A stretch of 64,000 bases of DNA from Pararhodonellum marinum (GTDB taxonomy: Bacteria > Bacteroidota > Bacteroidia > Cytophagales > Cyclobacteriaceae), in the NCBI RefSeq assembly GCF_015354735.1, contig NZ_JACEFJ010000002.1:248001-312000 (forward strand), written 5' to 3'. The position numbers and the translations under genes are program-made. The notes under the pieces are model-generated. The model saw only the letters and a list, made by a program, of their open reading frames with translations, was not told the origin of the DNA and searched no databases. Below are positions 8,855 through 17,885 of this stretch, in pieces (the stretch's first letter is position 1; each line of letters opens with the position of its first letter).

Positions 8855-9715
8855 TCAAAGATTATTTTTTTCACTTTGAGGGTTGCCTTCAGGAAAGTAA
8901 TGGTGCACATCTCGCTGAGGGAAAGGGATCTCGATTTCAGCCGCTTCGAAGGCTTCTTTGAGGTTCTCCATGTTGTCGAAGAATACGCCCCAATAATTTG
9001 GAGCATCTGTCCACACCCTTGCGGAGATATCCAAAGAACTGTCTCCAAATTCCTTAAAAAAGGCCACTGGAGCAGGATCTTTATGGATCCTTTCATCTTT
9101 GGATAAAGTGTCGATAATTACTTTGCGGGTTTTCTTTAAATCCGTACCATAGGCTACCCCCACCTCAAAATCCACTCTTCTAGTTGGCTTGGATGTAATG
9201 TTAATGATGTCAGCATTAGACAATGCGCCATTGGGGATGATGATGGAGCGATTGTCAAAAGTTTTTAATTTGGTGTACAAAATATCAATTGATTCTACTG
9301 TGCCGAGGTGTCCCTGACCCTCTATTACATCGCCAACTTTAAAAGGCTTAAACATCAAGATCAAAACCCCGCCTGCAAAGTTGGCTAAGGACCCTTGCAA
9401 GGCCAAGCCAACGGCCAAACCGGCAGCACCCAATAAAGCTACAAAAGAGGTGACATTGATTCCGACTATATAGGCAATGGTAAGGAATAGAAGCACGTAC
9501 AAAAATGCCCTGACCATACTCATGAGGAACTTAGTCAGAGAAGGATTATCCGCTTGTTTTTCTATTACAATGCCAAATCCTTTGGTCAATTTTTGAATGA
9601 TAAATTTGCCAACGAGGTAAACAATGATCGCACCTGCCAATTTGGGCACAATGTCAAAAAGCAAGTTTATTGCCTGATCATAAATGGTTTGTAAAGTGGA
9701 AGCATCTAAATCCAT
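8855..9715 (-). CDS. Small-conductance mechanosensitive channel, MscS family
   Basis: A 286-residue inner-membrane channel that opens under membrane tension and protects against hypo-osmotic shock. Three membrane helices are visible (about residues 15-40, 60-85 and 88-120). The third has the Gly/Ala-packed pore pattern LLGAAGLAVGLALQGSLANFAGGV, followed by FKPFKVGDVIEG and the beta/alpha cytoplasmic domain. Length matches the E. coli MscS (286 residues). It is monocistronic, with a terminator shared with the convergent lipoprotein gene. Confidence 0.93.
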   Translation of the reverse strand: MDLDASTLQTIYDQAINLLFDIVPKLAGAIIVYLVGKFIIQKLTKGFGIVIEKQADNPSLTKFLMSMVRAFLYVLLFLTIAYIVGINVTSFVALLGAAGLAVGLALQGSLANFAGGVLILMFKPFKVGDVIEGQGHLGTVESIDILYTKLKTFDNRSIIIPNGALSNADIINITSKPTRRVDFEVGVAYGTDLKKTRKVIIDTLSKDERIHKDPAPVAFFKEFGDSSLDISARVWTDAPNYWGVFFDNMENLKEAFEAAEIEIPFPQRDVHHYFPEGNPQSEKNNL

Positions 9716-9884
9716 ATAAGTTGGTTTTTGGTTAAATAAATAGAATTTTTGATTTATACAATCTAGAACATCATCAATCTAAAGGCTATCTAAGCTGAGC
9801 AGGAATGTCCAAGATGTGCCTCCAAGATAGTCTCAGGAGCGGCACAAAGAAGAATTTTAGAAATATTTCTTCTTAAAATATTGT

Positions 9885-10589
9885 TCAAAGATAACAAATT
9901 ATTTGCCATCGGAAAGCCCATTTCCACTTGATGCGGACATTATCATATCCAATTTTATGCAGTAGGTTTACAATTTCATCACGCTTAAAGCTTCTCAACA
10001 CAGAAAGGGGGCCATCGTTCTTGACCATTTGGGATTTGGAAAAAAGTCTGGTGATAATTTTTATGCTGTGATAGGCCAATGGGTGTCTGTGCAGGTCATT
10101 GATGACAATGCCTATTCTTGCTTTTGATTTAAATGCCCCAAAAATTTGTCCCAATTCATCATCGGTGAAATGATGTGTAAAAAGCGTACAGCTCACTATA
10201 TCTGTTTTTTCACTGGGGAAACTTGCATTAAAAACATTGGCGGTTTCAAAACTTACATTTGGCAAATTAGCAAGATTTTGCTTGGCTTCAGCTATGATGT
10301 TGGGATTGGCATCAATTCCGACAAAATGACAATCGAGCTTCCTTTTTTTTGCCCACTCATGCATCACTCTAATCATGTCACCCCCTCCACAACCCACATC
10401 CGCTATGGAATAGCTTTTTTGTGGAAAAAGCTTAAAAAGTTGATTTAAACCATTGGTGGTAACATGGTTACCGCCCAGGAGCCTGTTGATGATCCTCAAC
10501 TCCTTTAGCGTCTGAGTAAGTTCGGCTCCCCCACAATCCAAATCGTCCATCAATTCTTTTTGATAGCTCCTTTTTTCAAACTTGCTCAT
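9885..10589 (-). CDS. Class I SAM-dependent methyltransferase of the type III PKS locus
   Basis: A 234-residue soluble methyltransferase with motif I IADVGCGGGD (about residues 62-71), the acidic ribose-binding VGIDANP and the post-motif region DIVSCTLFTHHFTDDEL. Its start overlaps the polyketide synthase stop by 4 bases (ATGA), so the two are translationally coupled and the likely substrate is the polyketide product: O- or C-methylation of a phenolic ring. The N-terminal YQKELMDDLDCGGAEL segment is typical of methyltransferases found next to type III synthases in Bacteroidota. The methylation site cannot be inferred. Confidence 0.85.
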   Translation of the reverse strand: MSKFEKRSYQKELMDDLDCGGAELTQTLKELRIINRLLGGNHVTTNGLNQLFKLFPQKSYSIADVGCGGGDMIRVMHEWAKKRKLDCHFVGIDANPNIIAEAKQNLANLPNVSFETANVFNASFPSEKTDIVSCTLFTHHFTDDELGQIFGAFKSKARIGIVINDLHRHPLAYHSIKIITRLFSKSQMVKNDGPLSVLRSFKRDEIVNLLHKIGYDNVRIKWKWAFRWQIICYL

Positions 10590-11668
10590 GAACGCTCCAA
10601 CATTATTGTTTCAAGAGTAAGACCAGGACCAAAACCCATGGCAAGCACCTCGCCTATTATTTTTGGGTCTTGCATGATCTTTTCAAGAACGAAGAGTATA
10701 GTGGAAGAGGACATGTTTCCGAAATTTTCCAATACATCATGGGCATGGGCATTTTGGGTTTTTTGTATGCCAAAGGCCTGCTCAACTTTATTCAAAATCT
10801 GCTTGCCTCCAGGATGGATAGCAAAATGCTGAATAACGGATAAATTGAATTTTTTTTCCATTTGTTCCTTTAATTGATGAATCCCTTTTTCCAAAAGTGA
10901 AGGAATGTATTTACTGAGTCTCATTTCAAATCCAAAATCCCCGATCTGCCAGGCCATGTCTTTTTCTCCCTCTTTGAACACATTGCTTTGATAGCCTTTG
11001 AGTTTCAACCCTTCTCCTTTTCTGGAAACCAAAGCTGCAGCAGCCCCATCGGCAAAGAGTGCGTTGGCCAAGAGATTATCCTCATTGTATGTTTTCTGAA
11101 AATGAATGGTACATAACTCAACAGATACTATCATCACGTTTGCATCTGTATCACTATCGCAGATTCTATCTGAAAGCCTCAGTGCATTGAAAGCGGCATA
11201 ACAACCCATAAAGTGAATACAGTACCGTTCAATGTTGGTTGAAAAGCCCATTTTGTGAATGATCTCCATTTCCACCCCTGGAGCAAACATTCCTGTACAG
11301 GAAACCAAAATCAAATGGGATACTTCCGAAACAGTAACATCCGTCTTACCAAGGCAGGATTTGATGGCAACTATGCCCAAATCTGCGGCTGTTTTCTGAA
11401 ATACCTGCATCCTGGCCTTAGTCCCAGGAAAGGGTTCCAATTCTTTATTTTTCGGAAAAAATTTAAATTTTTCAGGTTGACTATATCTAAAGTCTGTCAA
11501 TGCGCTGTGTCTAAAATTGATGCCTGTAAGCTTGTAGACAAAATTCAGTTTTCTGAAATCTTCTTTGCTCAAACCATGGGCCAGCTTCATAAAATCACTT
11601 ATATTCTCCTGTGGAATCGGATCACCTGGATTAGCCGTCCCAATACTAACAATATGGTTATCCATCAA
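10586..11668 (-). CDS. Type III polyketide synthase (chalcone/stilbene synthase family)
   Basis: A 360-residue homodimeric ketosynthase that condenses malonyl-CoA units onto an acyl-CoA starter without a carrier protein. The catalytic triad is intact: Cys156 in HFMGCYAAF, His285 in AIHPGGK and Asn318 in FGNMSSST. The family signature GFGPGLTLE is at about 345-353. Such bacterial enzymes usually make alkylresorcinols, alkylpyrones or tetrahydroxynaphthalene; starter and chain length cannot be read by eye. It is the first gene of a two-gene operon with the methyltransferase and is divergent from the UbiA gene across 87 bp. Confidence 0.93.
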   Translation of the reverse strand: MMDNHIVSIGTANPGDPIPQENISDFMKLAHGLSKEDFRKLNFVYKLTGINFRHSALTDFRYSQPEKFKFFPKNKELEPFPGTKARMQVFQKTAADLGIVAIKSCLGKTDVTVSEVSHLILVSCTGMFAPGVEMEIIHKMGFSTNIERYCIHFMGCYAAFNALRLSDRICDSDTDANVMIVSVELCTIHFQKTYNEDNLLANALFADGAAAALVSRKGEGLKLKGYQSNVFKEGEKDMAWQIGDFGFEMRLSKYIPSLLEKGIHQLKEQMEKKFNLSVIQHFAIHPGGKQILNKVEQAFGIQKTQNAHAHDVLENFGNMSSSTILFVLEKIMQDPKIIGEVLAMGFGPGLTLETIMLERS

Positions 11669-11755
11669 ATTAAATTACGCTTTATTTTTATATATTGGAT
11701 GTGGTATAACAAAAACTTACTCATGTCCCTAAAGTTATCAATAAAACCATAAAAC

Positions 11756-12649
11756 ATGTTTAAACATTCAAATTGGTTACATCTCCGAATCCCATTTTCA
11801 TTTTTTCTGATGCCTGTCTTTTTATTTGCATTGGCATTCACCCCCAATTTGGATCTTGGAAGACTATTGATTGTTTTTGTTTCCCTGCACCTATTCTTAT
11901 ACCCTTCCAGCAACGGATACAACAGCTATTTTGACAAGGATGAGGAAAGCATCGGAGGACTGAAAAACCCGCCCAAAGTAAGTCTTGGCTTGTATTATCT
12001 TTCCCATGTTTTTTTGTTGATCGCTTTGTTGTTGGGCCTGTTGATCAGTTGGGCTTTTGCCAGTATGCTTCTGGTTTACAGTTTGGTGTCTATGGCCTAC
12101 AGCCATCCCAGCATCCGGATCAAAAAATACCCCTATGCAAGCTGGATCATTGCAGGTCTTTTTCAAGGTTATTTTACCTTTGCCATGGCTTATGCAGGTT
12201 TGTCTGATTTCGGCTGGGAGGTATTTTTCATGCCGCATGTATTGATTCCGGGAATGCTTACCAGTATCATGCTTTGGGGATCTTATCCGCTTACCCAGGT
12301 GTATCAACACAGGGAGGACAGCAGAAGAGGAGACCATACCCTGAGTCTCAAGCTCGGCATCAATGGGACTTTTTTGTTCTCATCCATCTGGTTTTTGATT
12401 GCGGGAATCGCCTTTGCCTGGTTTTTTCTAAACCGTAACCAAGAATGGGCCTTATGGGCCTTTTTGGCCGCAATGGCCCCTGTGATGTTGTATTTCAATG
12501 TTTGGTTTTGGTTTGTGAGGAAAGACCCAATTAAACATGCAAGCTATTCTTGGGCTATGTGGATGAACAGGGTTTCAGCTTTGGCTCTCAACCTATTTTT
12601 CATCTATTATTTTCTGGAAAATACCCAAGTCTTGCAGGTTTTTGACTGA
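11756..12649 (+). CDS. UbiA-family prenyltransferase
   Basis: A 297-residue integral membrane protein with about eight or nine hydrophobic helices. Both aspartate-rich motifs of UbiA enzymes are present: NSYFDKDEE (about residues 57-65, the NxxxDxxx type) and HREDSRRGDH (about 183-192, DxxxD), which bind prenyl diphosphate through magnesium. These enzymes attach isoprenoid chains to aromatic acceptors. Its divergent placement against a type III PKS and convergence with an FAD reductase (11 bp gap) suggest that the acceptor is the polyketide-derived phenol. A role in menaquinone or haem O synthesis is an alternative but fits the context less well. Confidence 0.85.
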   Translation: MFKHSNWLHLRIPFSFFLMPVFLFALAFTPNLDLGRLLIVFVSLHLFLYPSSNGYNSYFDKDEESIGGLKNPPKVSLGLYYLSHVFLLIALLLGLLISWAFASMLLVYSLVSMAYSHPSIRIKKYPYASWIIAGLFQGYFTFAMAYAGLSDFGWEVFFMPHVLIPGMLTSIMLWGSYPLTQVYQHREDSRRGDHTLSLKLGINGTFLFSSIWFLIAGIAFAWFFLNRNQEWALWAFLAAMAPVMLYFNVWFWFVRKDPIKHASYSWAMWMNRVSALALNLFFIYYFLENTQVLQVFD

Positions 12650-12660
12650 ATACAGTTTGA

Positions 12661-13776
12661 TCAAACCACTTGATCTCCATGGGTTCTTTGGATGATTTGT
12701 TGAGCAAGGTAAGGACTTCTCTTTAGCAGGCCCACAGAAAATTCTGAAGTCCATTTAGCACCAAACAATTGTTGCACCCTGCGGCCTACCCATAGTCGGG
12801 TTTTGAAAAACCTATTCCAATTATGAAGATACTGGTACTCGATGTCAGGTTGGGACCGGTTTTGAAGGATAGCCTCTGCTGCAAGCTTTCCAGTGTGGAT
12901 GGCGATAGCCATTCCATTTCCACAAAGTGGTGTGATCAGCCCAGCAGCATCTCCAGTCATCAAAACATGGTTTTCGATGGGTTTTTTGGGAGAAAAATTG
13001 ATTTCATTGATCACTTCAGGTTTGTCAAAGACAAATTCCCCCGCTTCAAAAATTCGTTTCAATTGGGGATTTTGATATAAAATGGACGTTTCCATTTTGG
13101 GTATGCTCCCGAAATACCTAAGATGTTCTCTTGACCCCAAATAACAAAGGTTGTAAAGGTCGTTTTCGATTTTATTGATTCCACAATAGCCCCCATCAAA
13201 ATTATGTAATGCCACCATGTCCTCTTCATGACTTACCTTGATATGGTATTTGACACCGATATAGGGGCTTCGTTTATTCATAAAATCCCTATTCATGGAT
13301 TTGTCTATTTTGGATCTTTTCCCAAAAGCTCCAATAAGGTGCTTCGCGTACCTCATGGAGCCGTCTGACCCATCTACCTTAAAAATTTTATTTTTAGAGT
13401 CGTAATGGACCTTCTCTACCTGTGTGTTCAGAAGAAAAGACGCCCCTTTTTCGAGCGATTTTTCATAGATGAATCGGTCAAGGAGGTATCTACTGACCCC
13501 AAACCCACCCATGTCCAAGGGTGCCTCGGCCACTTTCCCTTTGACAGAGGTCAATCTAAATCTCCTGATTTCACTGGGCTTATATTGAAACGGAAAGAGC
13601 TCTTCTTTTTCCAAAAAATCCCTTACTTCATTGGATATGTATTCCCCGCACACCCTGTGGAAAGGATAGGATTTTTTTTCTATCAGCAAAACCTCCCTGC
13701 CTCCTTTGGCCAATTGATGGGCCGCAACCAGCCCTGCCAATCCACCACCCACAATGAGGACATCATGTTGCTTCAT
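12661..13776 (-). CDS. FAD-dependent oxidoreductase, geranylgeranyl reductase-like
   Basis: A 371-residue flavoprotein of the p-hydroxybenzoate hydroxylase fold. It has the N-terminal dinucleotide motif VLIVGGGLAGLVAAHQLA, YPFHRVCGEYIS, and the second FAD motif LMTGDAAGLITPLCGNGMAIAI (about residues 270-295). The PLCGNGM version is typical of the geranylgeranyl-reductase branch, which either reduces isoprenoid double bonds or hydroxylates aromatic rings. In this locus it could saturate a prenyl tail added by the UbiA enzyme or oxidise the polyketide ring to a quinone. Context supports a pathway role but not which reaction. Confidence 0.85.
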   Translation of the reverse strand: MKQHDVLIVGGGLAGLVAAHQLAKGGREVLLIEKKSYPFHRVCGEYISNEVRDFLEKEELFPFQYKPSEIRRFRLTSVKGKVAEAPLDMGGFGVSRYLLDRFIYEKSLEKGASFLLNTQVEKVHYDSKNKIFKVDGSDGSMRYAKHLIGAFGKRSKIDKSMNRDFMNKRSPYIGVKYHIKVSHEEDMVALHNFDGGYCGINKIENDLYNLCYLGSREHLRYFGSIPKMETSILYQNPQLKRIFEAGEFVFDKPEVINEINFSPKKPIENHVLMTGDAAGLITPLCGNGMAIAIHTGKLAAEAILQNRSQPDIEYQYLHNWNRFFKTRLWVGRRVQQLFGAKWTSEFSVGLLKRSPYLAQQIIQRTHGDQVV

Positions 13777-13902
13777 CAGAATTTCTACCTTTCACTAGTG
13801 GAATATACCGTTTATAAAATTTCAAGCCCAAGATTTAAGAACAAAGCCTATTTAAAAGTTAATTTACCAATTAATTCTCTGTTAACAGTCAAACTTACCC
13901 AT

Positions 13903-16419
13903 ATGTTCATGCCCAAATATACAAAAGCTTTAGTGACCGGATTTTTTCTTTTCGCCGTCTTACTCTCAGGAGGTGAAGCCCTTGCTCAAAAGAAGAAAAA
14001 GAAGGATAAAAATGCAACCCCTACAGCGCAAACCAGCTCCAAACCTGCCAATAATCAAAGTGGTCCAAAACCTTACAGTGAAGTCATTACCGCCAAAGCC
14101 AAATCCAAAGATGGCTTATTTAAGGTACATGAAATAGAAGGGAAGTACTTTTACGAAATACCGGACAGCTTGCTGAACCGCGAGATGTTAATGGTAACCA
14201 CCATTGCAAAAACCGCTGAAGGCCTTGGATATGGAGGGGAAAGAAGCAATACCCTACTGGTAAGGTGGGACCAAAATGCCAATAATATCCTCCTGAAACT
14301 GGTTTCTTACAGCAACACAGCGGCAGACAGCTTGCCGATTTTTGACGCGGTTAGAAGTTCAAACCTTGAACCCATCATCTACAAATTTGATGTCAAGTCC
14401 AAGTCAACTGACAGCACTGGTGTGGTGATCGAAGTGACGGATTTATTTACCAAAGATGTTCAAGCGATTGGGCTTCCAAAAAACAGAAGGACCCAATATA
14501 AAGTCACTAGGCTGGACAATGATCGGTCTTACATTGAAAAGATCAGTACCTATCCCATCAACATAGAGGCAAGATATGTGATGACCTATGTGGCAACCGA
14601 GCCGCCATCCAACAGCAGCACCGGAAGCATCACGGTGGAATTGAATGCTTCCATGGTACTTTTGCCAAAGGAACCCATGATGCAGCGCTTGGCTGACCGC
14701 AGAGTAGGCTGGTTTTCAAGAACCGTCACTGATTATGGTTTGGATGAACAAAAGGCCACAAAAAGAGCATTTCTGGATCGTTGGAGACTAGAAGTCAAGG
14801 ATGAGGATGTAGAAAAATTCAAGGCTGGAGAACTGGTAGAACCAAAAAAGCAAATCGTCTACTATATAGATCCAGCCACTCCTGAAAAATGGAGGCCATA
14901 CTTAAAACAGGGTGTTGAAGATTGGAACAAAGCCTTTGAGATGGCCGGATTCAAAAACGCAATAGCCGCTAAAGATGCTCCTACCCCTGAAGAAGATCCA
15001 GGTTGGAGCCCTGAGGATGCCCGATATTCTGTGATTCGTTATTTTGCCTCTGACATTCAAAATGCCTATGGCCCTCATGTTTCCGATCCCAGATCTGGAG
15101 AAATCATCGAGTCCGACATAGGCTGGTACCACAACGTGATGAATCTGTTGAGAAATTGGTTCTTTATCCAAACTGCCGCCATCAATCCTGAAGCGCGTGG
15201 AGTGAAATTTGAAGACGAGGTGATGGGAAGGTTGATCCGATTTGTATCTGCACATGAAGTAGGCCACACCTTAGGCCTTCCCCACAATTTCGCCTCCTCG
15301 TTTGCTTACCCCGTAGATTCCTTGAGGTCTGCTACCTTTACCCACGAATTTGGAACAGCGCCTTCCATCATGGATTATGCCAGGTTCAATTATATTGCAC
15401 AACCAGAAGATGAAGGAGTAAGTTTAATGCCAGATGTAGGCCCTTATGATAAATATGCAATCGCTTGGGGCTACAGACCTATCTTAGGTGCCAAAACACC
15501 TGAAGAAGAACAACCAATCCTTGATCAATGGATCATGGAGAAACAAGGTGACCCTGTCTATCGGTATGGACGCCAAGGCAATGCTTATGACCCGAGTACA
15601 CAGAGCGAGGATTTGGGTGACAATGCCATGCAGGCATCGGAATACGGAATAAAAAATCTAAAACGAATCATGCCCAATCTTATGGAATGGACTACCGAAG
15701 TGGATAAGCCCTTCAAAGATTTTAGCGATTTGGAAGAAATGTATGGGCAGGTAATTGGGCAGTATAACCGATACATGGGCCACGTTCGAACCAATGTAGG
15801 TGGTGTCTATGAGATATACAAAGCCTCAGGACAATCCGAACCTGTCTATACCCATGTAGACAAATCAACCCAAAAAGAGGCTGTGGCGTTTTTGAACAAA
15901 GAGCTTTTTACATCTCCCACTTGGTTAATGGATCAAGACATCATTAGTAGAACCTCTGATTTTGGTGCACTTGAAAGAGTCAGAGCCGTGCAGGAAGGCA
16001 CACTTAACAGTGTTTTGGAATGGAATCGATTGGGAAGAATGATCGAAAATGAGGCCCTCAACGGTTCAGATGCGTATCCGATCTTAGAACTTTTTGATGA
16101 CTTGAGAAAAGGGCTTTGGTCAGAACTTGGCAGAGGTACTGCCATTGATGTTCACAGAAGAAGCTTACAACGAGCACATATAGAAAGGCTGGAAACACTT
16201 TTGACAGGAAAAGCACCAGACGTACCCGCTCAATTTAGACGCTTTATCGGCACACAGATCAATGCGTCTCAATCTGATATCCGACCTGTGGTAAGGGGTG
16301 AACTGAAAACGCTTCAAACCCAAATCAGAGCAGCCATTCCCAGAACGTCTGATCGGCTGAGTAAAGTGCATTTGGAAGATGCGCTGGAACGCATTAACCT
16401 TATTTTAGACCCTAAGTAA
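13903..16419 (+). CDS. Secreted zinc-dependent metalloprotease (DUF5117/DUF4953 type)
   Basis: An 838-residue exported protein. The start at 13903 (or 13909) is chosen because it places a normal signal peptide (KALVTGFFLFAVLLSGGEALAQ) at the N-terminus; the frame is open further upstream but that part lies over the antisense FAD reductase gene. A Lys-rich stretch follows the signal. The extended zinc motif HEVGHTLGLPH gives ligands His451, His455 and His461, and SIMDYARFNY supplies the Met-turn of metzincins. The large N-terminal DUF5117-like domain precedes the catalytic region. These proteins are widespread in Bacteroidota; their substrate is not established. Confidence 0.9.
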   Translation: MFMPKYTKALVTGFFLFAVLLSGGEALAQKKKKKDKNATPTAQTSSKPANNQSGPKPYSEVITAKAKSKDGLFKVHEIEGKYFYEIPDSLLNREMLMVTTIAKTAEGLGYGGERSNTLLVRWDQNANNILLKLVSYSNTAADSLPIFDAVRSSNLEPIIYKFDVKSKSTDSTGVVIEVTDLFTKDVQAIGLPKNRRTQYKVTRLDNDRSYIEKISTYPINIEARYVMTYVATEPPSNSSTGSITVELNASMVLLPKEPMMQRLADRRVGWFSRTVTDYGLDEQKATKRAFLDRWRLEVKDEDVEKFKAGELVEPKKQIVYYIDPATPEKWRPYLKQGVEDWNKAFEMAGFKNAIAAKDAPTPEEDPGWSPEDARYSVIRYFASDIQNAYGPHVSDPRSGEIIESDIGWYHNVMNLLRNWFFIQTAAINPEARGVKFEDEVMGRLIRFVSAHEVGHTLGLPHNFASSFAYPVDSLRSATFTHEFGTAPSIMDYARFNYIAQPEDEGVSLMPDVGPYDKYAIAWGYRPILGAKTPEEEQPILDQWIMEKQGDPVYRYGRQGNAYDPSTQSEDLGDNAMQASEYGIKNLKRIMPNLMEWTTEVDKPFKDFSDLEEMYGQVIGQYNRYMGHVRTNVGGVYEIYKASGQSEPVYTHVDKSTQKEAVAFLNKELFTSPTWLMDQDIISRTSDFGALERVRAVQEGTLNSVLEWNRLGRMIENEALNGSDAYPILELFDDLRKGLWSELGRGTAIDVHRRSLQRAHIERLETLLTGKAPDVPAQFRRFIGTQINASQSDIRPVVRGELKTLQTQIRAAIPRTSDRLSKVHLEDALERINLILDPK

Positions 16420-16445
16420 ACATTGACTTCTCCCTAAATGACAAG

Positions 16446-16472
16446 GAGACCTCCAAGGGGGTCTCTTTTTTT
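16446..16472 (+). terminator. Intrinsic terminator after the metalloprotease gene
   Basis: A GAGACC / GGTCTC stem (6 bp, loop TCCAAGGG) is followed by seven T. It lies 27 bp after the stop codon. Confidence 0.75.
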
Positions 16473-16536
16473 GTTTCTCGAAAATTAGAATTATTTTTAC
16501 TCTACTGCTGTTAAGCCATTTAATAAATCTCGAAAA

Positions 16537-16956
16537 ATGTCAGAGAAACCTACCCACTTGCTGAAAGAAAATAACCTGAGAGTCACTGATTGCCGAATAG
16601 ATGTTTTGAATACATTTATCAGCAGACAGGTAGCTTTATCACATGCTGATTTGGAAGAGGTTTTGAAGGAAAACTTTGATCGTGTCACTTTATACCGGAC
16701 ACTGAAGACTTTTTTGGATAAAGACCTTATTCACAAAGTACTTGATGATAGTGGGGCAGCAAAGTTTGCGCTTTGTAGTCATCAACACGAAGAACATGAA
16801 CAACATGACCACAACCATGTCCATTTCAAGTGTGAGGTATGCGGATTGACTAATTGTATAGAGGAAATAAGTCTACCAAATATTGCCTTACCAAAAGGTT
16901 ATAAAAGTAAAGAAGTGAATGTTTTGGTTCAGGGAATATGTAACAAATGCGCTTAG
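16537..16956 (+). CDS. Fur-family metal-responsive repressor (Fur or Zur type)
   Basis: A 139-residue regulator: winged-helix DNA-binding part (about residues 1-80, with VTLYRTLKTFLDKDLIHKV) and metal-binding dimerisation part with a His cluster (CSHQHEEHEQHDHNHVHF). Two structural zinc Cys pairs are present (CEVCG and the C-terminal CNKC). The family represses iron or zinc uptake genes when loaded with metal. The His-rich loop and lack of other context leave Fur versus Zur open; the short C-terminus ending in CNKCA fits Zur slightly better. The gene ends in a 4-base overlap with the convergent small membrane protein gene. Confidence 0.88.
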   Translation: MSEKPTHLLKENNLRVTDCRIDVLNTFISRQVALSHADLEEVLKENFDRVTLYRTLKTFLDKDLIHKVLDDSGAAKFALCSHQHEEHEQHDHNHVHFKCEVCGLTNCIEEISLPNIALPKGYKSKEVNVLVQGICNKCA

Positions 16957-17189
16957 GCTTCTATAGGGTCTGTTCTTTTTCTTCTGACAGGGCTGTCACT
17001 GGGCCAAATGACTCCGGGAGGCAAATCAATTTTGGGAGGTGTAATGTTTTCCACCCCACCATCTCCGTCATTGCTATCATTGTCTTTTCCATGATTTAGC
17101 CTTGCTTTGGTTAAAGTCGCTACAAAATAAATCAGAACGACGTAAGCCACTCCAACCAAGATTAAATCTATAAACAAACTACTCATCAC
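16953..17189 (-). CDS. Small single-pass membrane protein, 78 aa
   Basis: One N-terminal membrane helix (about residues 5-27, FIDLILVGVAYVVLIYFVATL) is followed by a basic turn, an acidic Asp/Asn/Gly stretch (GKDNDSNDGDGG) and a Pro-rich tail. The tail probably lies in the cytoplasm if the N-terminus is outside. The family is not recognised. The stop codon overlaps that of the fur-family gene by four bases on the other strand. Confidence 0.6.
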   Translation of the reverse strand: MMSSLFIDLILVGVAYVVLIYFVATLTKARLNHGKDNDSNDGDGGVENITPPKIDLPPGVIWPSDSPVRRKRTDPIEA

Positions 17190-17303
17190 AATTTCTAAAT
17201 TTCCCTTAATTTACAAGATTATTTTCAAGATGTCAAAATTCTAACACACAGCTTATTAGCTTTGTTGAAAATAAACGGATTTTTTTTAAGAATAATTGAT
17301 CTA

Positions 17304-17335
17304 TTTGCTAAATAAGGGATATCATGTGATATTTG
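17304..17335 (+). promoter_or_regulatory. Possible promoter of the YcxB-like gene
   Basis: TTTG at 17304-17307 and GATATTTG at 17328-17335 (one mismatch to TAnnTTTG) are 20 bases apart, as expected for a Bacteroidota sigma-ABfr promoter, 19 bases ahead of the ATG. Confidence 0.3.
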
Positions 17336-17354
17336 CCCACGGAAAAAATTTATC

Positions 17355-17852
17355 ATGATCGTAAAAACAAAAAAATACAAACTAGAAACAGGGACCTATA
17401 TCAAAATGGGCCTTGCCAATATCCTGAAAGAACAATGGTGGGTTGCTTTGATAGCAGTGGCCATTGCTTGCGGATACTTCTGGATTCCTTCTTGGTGGTG
17501 GATCAGTATGGCAATTTTAGCCTATATATTGTACCTCTTATTTTGGGTTATACAATTTGCAGGGGTTACCCAAATGGAGCAAAATAAACCCATGTTTGAA
17601 AAACTGTCTTATGAAATCAGCAGTCAGCAAGTTTTGATGAAAATCAATCCCAAACAAGGAATGCCCATCAACTGGAACATGATAAAAAGTGCGAACATTA
17701 CGAAAAATGCTTTTGTCTTGGTCATGTCCAAAGCGCAATTTATCCATTTGCCCTTCAAGATTTTTAATTCAGAGAACGATAAAAAATTTGTAGAAACGAT
17801 TTTGAAAAGAAAAGGATATACTTCTGGTATTGAAACAAAAAAAGCCATCTGA
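17355..17852 (+). CDS. YcxB-like membrane protein
   Basis: A 165-residue protein with a short cytoplasmic beta-start (VKTKKYKLETGTYIKMGL), two closely spaced membrane helices (about residues 29-46 and 50-68) and a C-terminal PH-like domain (FEKLSYEISSQQVLMKINPKQGMPINWNMIKSANITKNAFVLVMSKAQFIHLPFKIF). This is the YcxB-like layout (PF14317). Function is unknown in the family. The terminator hairpin begins inside the last codons and the stop lies in its stem and loop. Confidence 0.7.
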   Translation: MIVKTKKYKLETGTYIKMGLANILKEQWWVALIAVAIACGYFWIPSWWWISMAILAYILYLLFWVIQFAGVTQMEQNKPMFEKLSYEISSQQVLMKINPKQGMPINWNMIKSANITKNAFVLVMSKAQFIHLPFKIFNSENDKKFVETILKRKGYTSGIETKKAI

Positions 17853-17870
17853 TCAAGATGGCTTTTTTAA
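17843..17870. terminator. Bidirectional terminator overlapping the YcxB-like stop codon
   Basis: AGCCATCT / AGATGGCT (17843-17850 and 17856-17863) form an 8-bp stem with a 5-base loop, flanked by A-runs on the left and T-runs on the right. It serves both the plus-strand gene and the convergent fasciclin gene. Confidence 0.8.
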
Positions 17871-17885
17871 AAAAACGTTTTTCAA

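Noticed and set aside
13405-13902. Long N-terminal extension of the metalloprotease frame
   Set aside because: The first 166 codons run antisense to the FAD reductase gene and a proper signal peptide begins at 13903.
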